A stretch of DNA of 64,000 nt, taken from Turnera subulata. Taxonomy: Eukaryota > Streptophyta > Magnoliopsida > Malpighiales > Passifloraceae. Shown one piece after another: positions 1-10,781 of the stretch. The DNA lies in contig JAKUCV010007826.1 in NCBI GenBank assembly GCA_028386065.3, positions 91,850 through 155,849 on the forward strand, in the 5' to 3' direction. Each line of letters begins with the position of its first letter. Position 1 is the stretch's first letter. The translations under genes were made by a program, and so were the position numbers. The notes under the pieces were generated by a model, which saw only the letters and a program-made list of their open reading frames with translations, made no database searches and was not told where the DNA came from.

Positions 1-11
1 CTCAAATGAAC

Positions 12-197
12 CTACCATGATCTGTTAAGAAGTTGTTGCACAGCTCTAAAAAGAACCATATTTCGTCGAAGCCGACACTCTTGAAGAATAAGGGAGGAGA
101 CAATGGCAGCCGCATCAACCTCAACCTCCAAATGCCGAATACCCAGATCCCAAGCTCTACTCAACCCAACAAAAAGGCCCCAGAGTTCAGCATTCAC
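12..197 (-). pseudogene. LINE ORF2: middle of RNase H domain
   Basis: The 61-residue frame contains AELWGLFVGLSRAWDLGIRHLEVEVDA, which is the central Glu/Asp region of plant LINE RNase H (AEL.G...GL..AW..G.R..EVE.D). It follows the zf-RVT/RNase H start at 237-809 after a stop and probable frameshift. The C-terminal His region is outside the window. Confidence 0.75.
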
Positions 198-236
198 CGT
201 AGAGCATGAACCAATGTGGAAGCTAAAACCAGATAC

Positions 237-809
237 CTAACAACCGTTAGCATCCCGCAACAAACCACCGGCCGCGGCTTGCTTAGAGACGGATGACACA
301 GCGCCGTCTGTGTTAAGCTTAAAACAACCTACTGGTGGGGGTAGCCATCGAATTACAGTCATAACAGGTTGAGGCTGGACGGTACCTACCGGGGAAGGTG
401 AACAAGCAACCGCGAACTCAGTAGCCAGTCCAATAATAGTTGACATTGGATTGAAGGGAGCAATCCTCCTCCGGCTCAAATATCCTAGCATCCCGCCATA
501 GCCATAAGTGCCAACATGTAACACCAAAGAGCACCCGCTAGGAGATCTCGCCGTGACAAGAAATTCACAAGACAGATTACAATGAAGCCACAACATCACA
601 TCATCAGCATCAAAAAAGACAAAATCAGGACATTGAGGTAGGCATGACCAAATATCCCGTGCCCATGCACAATCTCGAAATGTATGCAACACAGTTTCGG
701 GTACCGAAAGACAGATGGGACACAAGGGATTGCTGCTCATATGCCGGCGATACCTGCAAGCATTAGTAAAAAAAACATTACGGGCCATCAACCATAACAA
801 AGAGCTCAC
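237..809 (-). pseudogene. LINE ORF2: zf-RVT zinc-binding segment and start of RNase H
   Basis: The 190-residue frame has the zf-RVT signature CPICLSVPETVLHTFRDCAWA near its N-terminus (the Cys/His pattern found after RT in plant LINEs) and ends with FKLNTDGAV, the first Asp-containing motif of the LINE-encoded RNase H. It ends at a TAG at 237-239, so RNase H continues only in the next open piece to the left. Confidence 0.8.
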
Positions 810-932
810 CCGTGGAGGCCCAGGCCAATGCCAGACTAATGCCCAGAATGCCTTGTCCGACTCAACCGGGAGAGGGCAAAGCCTTGTATAAGCAGAACTT
901 GAAGAAAAGGCCCCAGACGTAGTGAATTTCCA

Positions 933-1552
933 TTAAATAGTATCCTCCTCGACATCAGTAGTGGGTACTGCCACAACAACAATTTTCAAGCAAATACTAC
1001 TATGGAGAAAGTGTTGAAACTTCATCCAATCCCAGCCACCATATGAAGCAGCATACTCACAAAGTAAAGCCAAGGTGCAAGACTCAGGAAGAGGGGCCAG
1101 AACATGATCAATCAGCCTCCCCGCATCCTCAACCCAAGGATCAAGCCAAAATCGGATACGGCGTCCATCACCCACCAACCACTCAGAGCCCTCCACAATC
1201 ACGGGCCATGACTTAGCCACCCCTCTCCACAAAGAGGAGCAAGCACCTACGGGATGGTAGGGGGGAAAAAATTTCAAGTCCCGCATATACCTCTTAACAC
1301 CGAAGTCCACCGTTTGTGACCCCTAGTGAGTAGACCCCAACCAACTTTGGCTAAAAGAGCCTCGTTATGAAGAGACAAATCCTTAATGCCCAAACCTCCG
1401 TAGCTTTGGGGAAGACAAAGAGAGCGCCAGTCAACCAGGTGTGTTTTACGGCCCTGGACAATGGCTGCAGGTAACATGACAGATTGCATTGAGTACACTG
1501 GGAGAGCTGCCAGGACTGATTTAGTAAATATAATCCGGCCAACAAGAGACAA
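933..1552 (-). pseudogene. LINE ORF2: end of reverse transcriptase and connection region (broken)
   Basis: Two overlapping frames (1274-1552 and 933-1310) together give the post-catalytic RT region of plant LINEs. Visible family blocks are the GRIIFTKSVLAALPVYSMQS stretch, then HLVDWRSLC, then GGLGIKDLSLHNEALLAKVGW, and in the next frame SSLWRGVAKSWPVI with GDGRRIRFWLDPW. About 10-20 residues usual between the YSMQS and HLVDW blocks look deleted, and a frameshift near 1290 separates the halves. No catalytic motif is present; that part lies upstream of the truncation. Not functional. Confidence 0.8.
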
Positions 1553-1560
1553 AGAGTATG

Positions 1561-2090
1561 TAACTAATAAATATGAAAATATGAATTAACTCAACATTTA
1601 CCTTCATTTTCTTTTATTTTTTTCACTTTTCATGAACTTATAATTTTTGATAATAGTAGAAATTATCTCTGCACATGTTACCCAATCGGTCTAGGCCCGG
1701 GGACCCAAGATTTGTGACCTAGGGGATACTCTGAGGCTCAGTACTATATCCCTCTATGTAATGTGTGTGAGGCAGATCCTATTTATGAGGGATTCTAGAT
1801 GAGATTGCGATCTTATTTGGATATATTTGGAATTCCTTAGGGTGAAAGTCTCGGCCAAAGTTTATTAAGGATTACAGATTACTTTATAACTGAGACCATT
1901 TTAGCTTGGCCCCTAGGCTTGTTATTAGATTTTATCATCAATTTTTCTTTAACTTCAAAACTATTGATTAGCTATGTAGTGGTAAAGAGTGCTTAATATA
2001 TATAATTAATGATTTTATGAACCAAAGGGTTTTGCTAAAAATTTGGATGAAGATCTAGATTTAGATTTTACTCATATACACATGGATGAT
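1561..2090. other. Non-coding stretch, nothing recognised
   Basis: AT-rich DNA between the truncated LINE and the solo LTR. No open frame of note, terminal repeats or RNA-like structure could be seen. Confidence 0.5.
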
Positions 2091-2095
2091 GGTAA
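2091..2095. repeat. TSD (GGTAA), left copy
   Basis: 5-bp direct repeat immediately left of the solo LTR; the partner is 3672-3676. Confidence 0.55.
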
Positions 2096-3671
2096 TGCAG
2101 GCCCAAATAAGCTAAGAAGGGGGTTGAATTAGCTTCTAAGACACTTTTCTGAAAATTTTGTATAAGGGGCACAAACCAAAATCTGGGTATTCAAGAATAC
2201 TAGGGGAGATTAAATATGAAGAAGAGAGCAATCACACACACACATTCAAACACAGCAATTTAGAGTGGTTCCTCCTAAATCCTATGGGTACATCTACTAC
2301 TCAAGACTCCCCCTTGAGTTTTATCAAATCCACTATATGGTTTCTTCTAAGGTAAAACCCAACCTTTTATAACCAAGTTTTTTTGAAAAGATCAAGCTCA
2401 AACCTTTACAAGAGTTTTCCCAAGGCTCACTCTCTAACCTAAGCTTTTACTAAGGCTCAACCAAACCTATACAAGAGTTTTCCAAGGCTCACTCTCTAAT
2501 CTATACCCAAAACTTTTTCTAAGGCTCAAGCTTCAAACCTATACAACCCCTTAAGTAAAATTTCCCCAATCCTACTCAAGGTATGATTTTCAAACAACCT
2601 AAAGAGTGACTCACTCTTTGTGGATATAATTAAGCTTAAAGATATCCCGAAGGTATAAAGCTCAAGAAGAAATAATTAAACCCCTAAAGAATTTCAATAA
2701 TCAAGCTCTAATCTCTCAATAGTTTATGAGCACTTAAGCAAGCTTCAAGAGGATGTAAATAAAGTTGTAATGGCTTGCCTTGATGTGTTAATGAGGATAG
2801 GAAGGCTATAGATAGACCCCAATGACAAGTAGGGAATTAAAGGTCAAAGATAAATACCAAAAGCTTGTTTTCTAGAATTTTGGTGTTTGGACTGTATACA
2901 ATTTCTAGGTCTAGAAAAATCTACAAACTTTTAAAAATATGACTGTTGGGGTTGTTTGCTTCACCACCTTCCAGCTTGTTTCCTTGAAGCTCCCTTTTGA
3001 TAATAAGACACAAAAACGGCTCTTTGCTCCTCTTTTATTGGTATATGGAAGGTTTATATTGGTAGGAGAAAGAAACCCCAAACTTGAAAGGACAAAATTT
3101 GGTTCTTCAAAAGGAGAAGATGGTGCCAAGTACAACGTCCATATTTGGAGCTCTTTGACAGCTCACACCAAGTTTTTAGAAGACTTGAGTGGAAGTCTCT
3201 AGATGCTCTTCTAATTTGTCTTGACACGCTTTAAAAAAGGGTGCAACGAAAAACAATGTATATGGGAAGAAGATAAACAGTAAATATTTGTTGGTTGCTA
3301 ACTTTGTCCAAATCGTGTGAAGCATTTAGAAACACAGCTCTTCCACAAAATGGTGTGCAATGAGTTAATGAAGGGCCAACAAATATCTTGGGCTTGGCTT
3401 TATACATGAGCCCATATGCAGGAGAAGCCCAAAGAATATAAAGACTCCAAAAATTAATGCAACCCAATAACTAATTTAAAAGAAAACCCAATAATGACTT
3501 AAACAGAAAATAACTCAAAGCAAATATATAGTAAGAAGAAATAAATATAACTTAGAAGACATTCCTCTAATGGAGTAAAGAAAGAATTGGCATAACCAAA
3601 TTTTTAATAGATGTTCAAGACACAATATTGACAACATCAAAAACACCATAAGTAAAATGCATGGATTAACA
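2096..3671 (-). mobile_element. Probable solo LTR of a SIRE-type Ty1/copia element
   Basis: The left end TGCAGGCCCAAATAAGCTAAG, followed by a G-run and GTTGAATTAGC, matches the left ends of the SIRE-type LTRs at 29803 (TGTAAGCCCAAACACGCTAA) and 13500 (TGTTAGCCCAGATAGG). The right end is ATTAACA. Flanks are GGTAA at 2091-2095 and GGTAA at 3672-3676, a perfect 5-bp TSD as expected for copia. The interior shares the AGAGTGGTTCC block with the 13.5-kb LTR. No internal coding region follows, so this looks like an LTR left by LTR-LTR recombination. The right border rests mainly on the short TSD. Confidence 0.65.
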
Positions 3672-3748
3672 GGTAAATGGATAGGCATATAAGTAAGCGG
3701 CAGAAGAATGAGGATGTAATGTAAGTATTGTAAAAATATTTTGTGAAT

Positions 3749-3951
3749 TGTTGAAAAGTTGAGGGGGGAGAAGGTGGGAGAATAACTCTGATATTATTGA
3801 TGTTATTATAATTTGGTTATAAGGACTCTCTTATATAGAGTTTACATCACAAATATAAAAGGAAATAAACTATATACTAATTGCATAATAAAATAAATTG
3901 ATCTCACAAGGATCAAGTCAATTGACAAATCATGTCAAACTATTGTAATAT
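3749..3951 (-). repeat. TRIM-like terminal repeat, left copy
   Basis: Direct repeat partner of 4448-4649. Contains CTCTCTTATATAGAG, a TATA-like core. Confidence 0.7.
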
Positions 3952-4285
3952 TAGGCTCTTTTTTTTGTTAATTTTAAGAAAAAAACTTGAAACCACATCT
4001 TTGTGAGGCTTTTGAGGAAAAAGCTCCAAACCCATTTTGTGGCTTTTAAGGAAAAATCTCGAAATCCATTTTGTGAGGTTTTTAAGGACAAAGCTCGAAA
4101 CCACAACTCCCCCCTGAATATGGTTTTCCTGAAGCCATATCAGGTTCTCTCCCAGAATATGGTTCTGATGATGCCATATCAGGTTTGGCACTGGTAGTAC
4201 CGCATCTGGCACCACTTTCTTCATTCCATTCTCTTCAGTTCAACTCTCTCCTTGAAGAGAATGGTCTCGATTTTCTTTTTAGATT

Positions 4286-4342
4286 TTTTTTTTTAATTGG
4301 GAGGTTTTTTTTTTTTTGTGTGTGTGTGTGTGTTTTTTTTTT
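4286..4342. repeat. Poly(T) and (TG)n simple repeat
   Basis: Runs of T flank a (TG)n tract of about eight units inside the TRIM-like element. Confidence 0.9.
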
Positions 4343-4447
4343 CTCTTAACCAAAAAGAGCCCTGCGGGTGACTACGGGATCATGTCACCCTCCTGCAGCA
4401 GGAGCGTTTGATAAAAACTCAAAGCAGGATCTTCTGCTCCTCTACCA

Positions 4448-4649
4448 TGTTGAAAAGCTGAGGGGGGAGAAGATGGGAGAATAACTCTGATATTATTGAC
4501 GTTATTGTAATTTAGTTATAAAGACTCTCTTATATAGATTTTACATCACAAATATAAAAAAAATAAACTATATGCTAATTGCATAATAAAGCAAATTGAT
4601 ATCACAAGGATCAAGTCAATTGACAAATTATGTTAAACCATTGTAATAT
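4448..4649 (-). repeat. TRIM-like terminal repeat, right copy
   Basis: Direct repeat partner of 3749-3951. In the inferred minus orientation this is the 5' repeat, next to the candidate primer-binding site. Confidence 0.7.
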
Positions 4650-4933
4650 CTCCTTAGTTAAATCCTTGGATCATGTTAGGAGGTTCCTTAATTTGTACTT
4701 TGATTTCCTTGATCTTGATTCCTTGATTTAGGCACTAATTTCCATGACTCATGCTAACATGCTCATCAAGTTAGGTAGTTTTGTTATAGGTTAAAAATTT
4801 TGGTGGGGCCATGGCACCCACCAGCCTCCCCTTGTGTCTGCCACTGGCTGTGTTCCCCAAATGTATAAGTATAAAGATAAAGAAGAAGCGGGAAAAGGTA
4901 CATTGATGTGATACCAATTGGAGATGAAGAAAA

Positions 4934-4948
4934 GTTAATTTAAAAGGA
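4934..4948. repeat. LINE TSD, left copy
   Basis: GTTAATTTAAAAGGA here matches GTTAATTTGAAAGGA at 10767-10781 with one mismatch. The two copies bracket the full-length LINE. Confidence 0.85.
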
Positions 4949-5161
4949 TATTGGGCTCCCGATATTTTCGGGTTTTCTCTCGTTTTTTGGAGGTTTCTCC
5001 CTTTTTAGGGTTTTGCTCCCATTAGGGTTTTACTCTTTAGGGTTTCCATAAAGGCTATATTCTATTGTTATTTTCATATGATTTCGTGACTTTCTCTCTC
5101 GTTGGGCTGCTATCATGGCATCGATAGGGGAGGAGGAGAGTGCTGACAGAGGAGGGAAGGA

Positions 5162-5925
5162 TTGGGTGGTGCCTCAAAAATGACAATAATGGAGACCGAG
5201 GTTGTTGTGGTGGAAGACGATGAGGTTGAGGTTGATCAGTCGGCATTGTTGTGTTTAGTGGCGACTGTATGGACAGAACGCCCTTTCAATGCCCGGGCAT
5301 TTCTGAATACCATGAAGCAGATATGGCGGCCGATTCACGGGGTTGAGGCGTCTCAACTGGAGGCAACCTATTTGTCTTCCAATTTTACCATTGGGGAGAT
5401 ATGCAGCGCATTCTTGATCAAGAGCCCTGGAATTTCGATGACCAAGTTGTATTGTTGAAGGAGTTGACGGGTGACGAGCAACCTTCTTCTCTCTGGTTGT
5501 TTATGGTGCCATATTGGGTTCGTGTGTATGGCGTTCCATTTAATCAATGTTCAGAGAAGCTAGTGAGGGCCGTGGCATCGAAGGTTGGGGAGTTTCAGAG
5601 TTTAGAGGAGAATTGCAATATCAAGAGAGGCAAGTACATCCAGTTTCGTGTGCTGTTGGATGTTCGAAAACCTCACAGTCGTGGATCTCTCATGGCGGGT
5701 GAGGCGGGTAAGAATCTGTGGGTTTATTTTACATATGAGCGACTCCCTATTTTTTGCTTTTATTGTGGGTGCTTAGAGCATCCTGATCGTGACTGTGCGG
5801 CGGGGGACAAGGAGGCTCTTAATCTTATTGACACTCCTTATGGGGACTGGTTGAGTTCTTCTCCCAAGAAAAAAGTTAATGCTCGCTTTCCTGTTGATGA
5901 GAGCTTTGACAAGGTGGCTCGCTAA
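5162..5925 (+). pseudogene. LINE ORF1: DUF4283 plus CCHC zinc knuckle nucleic-acid-binding protein
   Basis: ORF1 proteins of plant LINEs bind the element RNA. The first frame (5162-5458) holds the start of DUF4283 (LCLVATVWTERPFNARAFLN). The second frame (5401-5925) continues it (MQRILDQEPWNFDDQVVLLK, VRVYGVPFNQCSEKL) and ends in the zinc knuckle CFYCGCLEHPDRDC, spacing C-X2-C-X4-H-X4-C. A frameshift near 5400 joins the halves. An in-frame ATG at 5115 leads into a short frame ending at 5183, so the original start was probably there, with another frameshift. Open reading stops at TAA 5923-5925. Decayed. Confidence 0.8.
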
Positions 5926-6743
5926 TTGGTTTTTAAGCCAGCTTCAGTGGGAGAGGTGTCTGGTGAGTCGGATAGTAGACAGTCGACGGCAGCGATGAGT
6001 TTGGTTCGGAAGGGGACCAGAACAGAGGTAGAGGTTGAGTCCAGACGCATTCAGGAGGTAGATGTGGTTGTGTCTTCGACGATTAATTATTCTCCTGTGA
6101 AGGCTATGTTTAATGATGTTGTCCTGGGTGTCAGCTCTATCGGTATCTCCTTGAATGTGGGGCATGGAGAACGTACGACTCCTTGGGTTCTCTCTGACCA
6201 CTCTTTAATTTCTACTACCCCGACCAGAAAGGAGAAACTGATGAGTGGAGGGGTGGGACGGGGATCAATGCCGGTGGGTTGGTTTGTCCTATGTCGAGTT
6301 GCAATATCGCACCCTCTTTCGTCTCGGGTGGTCCTGTTTGTGCTTCGTCGGGGTTATCTCATCTTCTTTTTGCTCCATAGGAGACTAACTCTACTGTCGT
6401 GACTACTGCAATCAGGTTGGGTAACCAGGCTATGAACCCGGAGTTACTGTCAAAGGCTGGACCAATGGCAAAGGATTCGTCAGTATTAGAGGACTCGTTG
6501 GCCACTTTTAATGCTCTTGCGTCAGGTCGGACATGGAAGAGACGGGCGCGCTCTAGTGACAGTTCTCGTCATGGGGGTTCTGGGCCAGTCCAATGTAAGC
6601 GTAAGGGGCCTTTGATAGATGATTTGTCTGTTGCTGTGGTGGGGGGTGGCTGTGAGAAGAAACGTCGGGAGGAGAAGATGGCTCTGGTTGAGGATCAGAT
6701 AACTTTCCAACGCAACCCCGCCGATCACCATGAGTCTTTAATA
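5926..6743 (+). pseudogene. LINE ORF1: C-terminal linker remnant
   Basis: Ser/Arg/Val-rich, low-conservation sequence between the zinc knuckle and the endonuclease, open in two frames (5926-6402 and 6399-6809). This position in plant LINEs is a poorly conserved tail, and no domain is recognisable. I assign it to the LINE from context only. Confidence 0.5.
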
Positions 6744-6744
6744 C

Positions 6745-7659
6745 TTGAACTGTCATGGTTTGTGGGATCCACGAGCAGTTTCTTCCCTCTGCAAGCTTCT
6801 ACGGCTTGAAAATCCTCTTCTAGTTTTCCTCTCGGAAACTAGATTAAAAAAATTGGAGATGGAACGTATCTTTCGTAGGATGGGGTGGAGTGGTTTCTTG
6901 GTTGTGGATTGTTCGGGAGATGGTAGGCATTGCAGTGGTGGGTTGTCCATGACGTGGCATGATGATATTGAGGTTACGCTCCGTACTCTTAGCCTCCATC
7001 ATATTGATGTGACTGTTAGGAGTGAGGGGGTTGATGATCCTTGGCAATTCACGGGATTTTATGGTTGGCCCGAAACCTCAGAGAAGTGGCGTACATGGGA
7101 GTTTTGGCGACAAATTGCTCCTTTGGATCCCCTCCCGTGGGTTTGTGGGGGTGATTTTAATGAGATTTTATTCCAGTGGGAGAAGAATGGTGGGAATCCT
7201 CGGTCCTTTGCAACCATGCAAGCATTTCATGATACCCTCACTGATTTGGCTCTCCACGATTTAGGGTTCTTAGGGTGTGAGTTTACTTGGGCAAATAATC
7301 ATGGGGATGGTTCTTTTATTGAGGAGCGAATTCATCTGATGGTGGCTTCTGCTTCGTGGTCAAGTTTGTTCCCTAATGCTATTGTAAAACATTTACCCCG
7401 TCAAGGTTCTGACCACTCTCTTTTGAAGCTGATTCTTGATTCTAATGTTCGTGTACATCCTTTTGGCCCTCGCCTATTCCGGTTTGAAGCGATGTGGTTT
7501 TCAAATGAGGGCTGTGTAGAGACTGTGAGTACTTCATGGAATCAGCCATCCCCTCTTCCACCTTTGGTGACAGTGAAGGAGAAAATTGCTAACTGTGGTT
7601 CAATGCTTACTAGAAGGAGTAAGGCCAACTTTTCCCACATTACGTCTACCATTAAATAG
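6745..7659 (+). pseudogene. LINE ORF2: AP-type endonuclease domain
   Basis: The domain nicks target DNA to prime reverse transcription. The frame begins NCHGLWDPRAVSSL, the degenerate WNCRG.G.P metal-binding start. It continues with LLVFLSETRL (catalytic Glu), FTGFYGWPE, WVCGGDFNEIL (the conserved GDFN block), GCEFTWAN and the terminal GSDHSLL His motif. Almost every endonuclease block is present over about 240 residues. No ATG precedes the frame (it opens at TTG). It ends at TAG 7657-7659, where the ORF2 reading frame continues, so this is a nonsense mutation rather than a natural end. Confidence 0.88.
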
Positions 7660-7671
7660 AAACGGGAACTT

Positions 7672-9300
7672 TTGGGTTCCTTGAACTGTAAAGCTCAAAC
7701 GTTAGAGGTCATCAGGCGTTCCAAGGAGATAGATAAGGAGATTGAGGAGCTTACTCATCAGGAAGAGATTATGTGGGGACAAAGGTCCCGAGTGGCATGG
7801 TTACGAGAAGGAGATAAAAACACAAAATATTTTTTTCATAAGGCGAAGCAACGAAGGAGACCTAATACCATTAAGGGTATTAATAACCCGAATGGTCATT
7901 GGGTTTCGGAACCTGAGGGAATTGCTACTATATTTTGGGATTTCTATGTGGATCTCTTTTCCTCTTCTAATCAGTTGGTTATGGATCCGGTACTACAGAT
8001 GGTGGAGCACCGTGTGACTGATGAGATGCGGGTTCAGATGGATCAACCTTTCTTTCGGAAAGAGGTGTATAAAGCTCTTAGCTAGATGCACCCTTCGAAA
8101 GCTCCTAGGAGGGATGGAATGCCTCCTCTATTCTTTCAGAAGTTTTGGCCAATTGTTTGAGAGGATGTGTGCCGGATGGTTTTTGATGTTCTTAACAATG
8201 AGGTTGATCCCTCTCCTTTAAATCATACATTTGTTACTCTCATCCCCAAAGTTAAGCATCCTCTTCACTACAGTCTGTTGAGACCGATTAGCCTATGCAA
8301 TGTGATTTTCAAAATAATCACAAAGACCATAGCTAATAGGTTGAAGCTAATTCTTCCCAATATCATTGGAGAAGAGCAGAGTGCTTTTGTGTCTGGTCGC
8401 CTTATTACAGACAATGCCCTGATTGCCTTTGAATCATTCTATTATATAAAGAAGGTTTGTCGTGGTAATAAGGGATATATGAGCTTGAAACTGGATATGA
8501 GTAAGGCCTATGATAGGGTGGAGTGGAATTTCCTTGAAGCCATCATACTCCGGATTGGTTTTAGCCAACAGTGGGTAAGCTTGGTTATGCGATGTGTTCG
8601 GATAGTTACTTATTCTTTTTTGATCAATCGGACTCCGCATGACACCATTTTCCCCCAACGAGGTATAAAATAGGGCTATCCTCTCTCTCCTTACTTATTC
8701 CTCTTGTGTGCAAAAGGCTTTGCTTCGCTACTAAGACATGCTACAGATAGAGGGGCTCTTCATGGTGTTCGGGTATGTAGCACAGCTCCTATGGTTTCCC
8801 ATCTCTTTTTTTCTGATGACAGTGTCCTGTTTGCCCATGCTTCGCTTTTCGAATGAAGGGCCATTCGGGAGACCTTACAGAAGTATGAGTTGGCTTCTGA
8901 ACAGAGGCTCAATCTAGATAAGTCAGAGGTTGTTTTCAGCCGAAATGTTCAAGATCAGTTACAAATTCTGATCCAAGGGGATCTAGGTGTTAAGGCTGTT
9001 GGTTCCTTTGACAAATATCTAGGCCTCCCAACTATGATTGGTCGGTCTAAGAAAATCATTTTTACTTTTTTTTCGGGATCGATTGGTAAAAAAGATGGGC
9101 CAGTGGAAGGAGAAGTTTCTTTCTGATTCCGGAAGAGAATTATTTACTAAAGCAATAGCTCAATCTATTCCTAATTATGTGATGAGTTGCTTTAAGCTTC
9201 CAGATTCGATTTTGCCATGAAATAAAAGTCCTAATTCTGAAGTTCTGGTGGGGTCATCGCGATGGGAGGAGGAAAATACATTGGATCTCCTGGGAGAAAC
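7672..9300 (+). pseudogene. LINE ORF2: reverse transcriptase, interrupted by stops
   Basis: The RT blocks are in order: HPSKAPRRDGMPPLFFQKFW, LIPKVKHP, RPISLCNVIFKIITK, QSAFVSGRLITDNALIAFE, LKLDMSKAYDRVEWNFL (first catalytic Asp), then FFSDDSVLF (catalytic Asp pair, usually FADD), and KYLGLPTMIGRSKK. In-frame stops lie at about 8083, 8158, 8671 and 8857, with a frameshift near 9070. Open pieces are 7672-8085, 8167-8673, 8890-9126 and 9038-9220. Catalytic residues are retained, but the polypeptide cannot be made whole. Confidence 0.88.
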
Positions 9301-9314
9301 TTTGTAAACAAAAG

Positions 9315-9686
9315 GTGGCACGAGGGCTTGGGTTCCGGTCTTTGGAGGCTTTTAATCTAGCCTTCCTTGCTAAAAAAGGTTGGCGATTGTTAGTTCATGA
9401 ATCTAGCCTTCTTTCCCGGATTCTCAAGGCACGCTATTTTCCTCGCTCGGATTTTCTCAATGCTGAAATTGGCTATAATCCGAGTTACACATGGAGGAGC
9501 ATTTGTAAGGCGAAATCTATTTTAGAAAAGGGTCTAAGGTGGTGTGTTGGGAATGGAGCTATTATTCGTATCTGGAAAGATCTTTGGCTTCCCCGAGATT
9601 CTAATCCTGCTGTGTCTTCCCCAGTGGCAATGCTAGAGGAAAATGCCACGGTCTCTCAGCTTATGATGGACACATCGGTCGGCTAG
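9315..9686 (+). pseudogene. LINE ORF2: RT connection region
   Basis: The block from ARGLGFRSLEAFNLAFLAKKG through RWCVGNGAIIRIWKDLWLP is the usual segment between RT and zf-RVT in plant LINEs. It ends at TAG 9684-9686. Confidence 0.8.
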
Positions 9687-9716
9687 AACCACAATCTTAT
9701 TGACTCTATCTTCTCG

Positions 9717-10140
9717 ATGGAAGAGGCTGCTTTAATTAAGGGCTTACCTCTGAGCTTTCGTGTCCCACCTGATGCTCCATTCTGGGCTCCTACACCCTCG
9801 GGTTCTTACACGATTCGGTCAGGATATAGTTTGGCACTTTTCTTCAGCCTCAGAGTGCATGGCTGTCTTCTAATGTTGAGTCTATTGACCCATTGTGTCC
9901 CCGTTGTGCATATGCGGAGGAGTCCAACACTCATATGTTTTGTCATTGTGCATGGGCTCGTGGGGTTTGGATGGCTAGTTCTCTTTCTGCGGAAATCTTG
10001 TCAACTTCCTGTGATACTATTGCTGAGTGGTTGCAGGCTATTTATATCCAATAGGGAACTTCCATTCTCTTGAAAGTGATCTCTATTTCCTGGTCCATAT
10101 GGAAGGCTAAGAATGTTCTATTGTTTCAGAACCATAACTC
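9717..10140 (+). pseudogene. LINE ORF2: zf-RVT region (frameshifted)
   Basis: The frame at 9717-10073 begins with the GLPLSFRVPPDAPFWAPTPS and GSYTIRSGYSLA blocks (pre-zf-RVT). Around 9890 the reading shifts: in another frame the DNA encodes a Cys-rich string of the type CPRCAYAEESNTHMFCHC, the zinc motif. A frameshift therefore separates the two parts. Confidence 0.7.
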
Positions 10141-10272
10141 AGATTAGGAGGGGATTGTGCATAGTGCCTTACTCTTGTTACAGAGTTATCAGGAGGCGAA
10201 CACCATATCCGTAGCACCATCTAGGCCCTTGTTCCCCATCATTGGGAAGCCCCTACCGCACCAAAATTTAAA

Positions 10273-10737
10273 GTGAACACTGATGTTGCTGTCTTAGCTG
10301 GATGTGGTATTGGAGTAGGCGCCATCATTCGTGATTCTTCTGGGCAGATTGTGGCCATGGGTTGCAATTTTTTTGGTGCTATCAGTGATGTAGCTGTGGG
10401 AGAAGCCTTTGTCGCGAGGTTTGGTTTGGAGGTGGCTCGACGTCTGGACTTACAGCATGTTCATTTGGAGATGGATTACCAAGCTGTCATCATTGCTTTG
10501 CAGTCCAAGTTACACATTCCCACCCCTTTGGGTCTTTTAATTGATGATTTAAGACTTTTAAGTCAAGCTTTCTCTTCTTTTTCATCTTCTTTTGCACCTA
10601 GAACTTGTAATAAAGCAGCCTATTTGGTCTGCCATTCCCCTTTTGGTAGTAGGCAAGAACAGTTGTGGTTTGACAACTTTCCTGCTGATGTTATTATTAT
10701 TGCTCAAACTGATGTAGCTGCAAACACTTCTGGTTGA
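10273..10737 (+). pseudogene. LINE ORF2: RNase H domain
   Basis: The frame starts KVNTDVAVLAGCGIGVGAII (first Asp region of RNase H), then GEAFVARFGLEVARRL (Glu region), HLEMDYQAVI (second Asp region) and RTCNKAAYLVCH (N..AH.-like end). It runs open to the terminal stop TGA at 10735-10737, just before the poly(A). This is the best preserved part of the element. Confidence 0.82.
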
Positions 10738-10766
10738 GTAGTAAAGCTTTCGTTTCTCAAAAAAAG

Positions 10767-10781
10767 GTTAATTTGAAAGGA
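10767..10781. repeat. LINE TSD, right copy
   Basis: Partner of 4934-4948, one mismatch over 15 bp, directly after the A-tract. Confidence 0.85.

Larger units (their letters stand above)
1..1560 (-). mobile_element. LINE (L1-type non-LTR retrotransposon), 3' part
   Basis: Reading leftward on the minus strand, the pieces follow the plant LINE ORF2 order: end of reverse transcriptase, zinc-binding zf-RVT segment, then RNase H. The 3' end and poly(A) lie beyond the left edge of the window. Similarity stops near 1560 in AT-rich DNA, so the copy is probably 5' truncated, although a later break cannot be excluded. The frame is broken several times. Confidence 0.85.
3749..4649 (-). mobile_element. 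TRIM-like element with ~203-bp terminal direct repeats
   Basis: Two direct repeats of about 203 bp (3749-3951 and 4448-4649) both start TGTTGAAAAG followed by TTGAGGGGGG or CTGAGGGGGG and end near ATTGTAATAT; by eye they differ at roughly one position in fifteen. About 500 bp of non-coding DNA lies between. Just left of the right repeat, on the minus strand, is TGGTAGAGGAGCAG, resembling a primer-binding site for initiator tRNA-Met (TGGTATCAGAGC). This suggests minus orientation and a terminal-repeat retrotransposon in miniature. No convincing TSD was seen, so borders are uncertain. Confidence 0.6.
4949..10766 (+). mobile_element. Near full-length LINE (L1-type), decayed
   Basis: About 5.8 kb containing ORF1 (DUF4283 plus zinc knuckle), endonuclease, reverse transcriptase, zf-RVT and RNase H in the order standard for plant LINEs. 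It ends in a short A-tract (10759-10765). A 15-bp TSD with one mismatch flanks it. The coding regions contain several stops and frameshifts, so this copy is not autonomous. Between the RNase H stop and the A-tract only about 20 bases of 3' UTR remain. Confidence 0.92.

Noticed and set aside
4790..4860. CACTA or hAT terminus suggested by CCACCAGCCTCCCCTTGTGT
   Set aside because: No matching inverted repeat or TSD found in the window; left unassigned.
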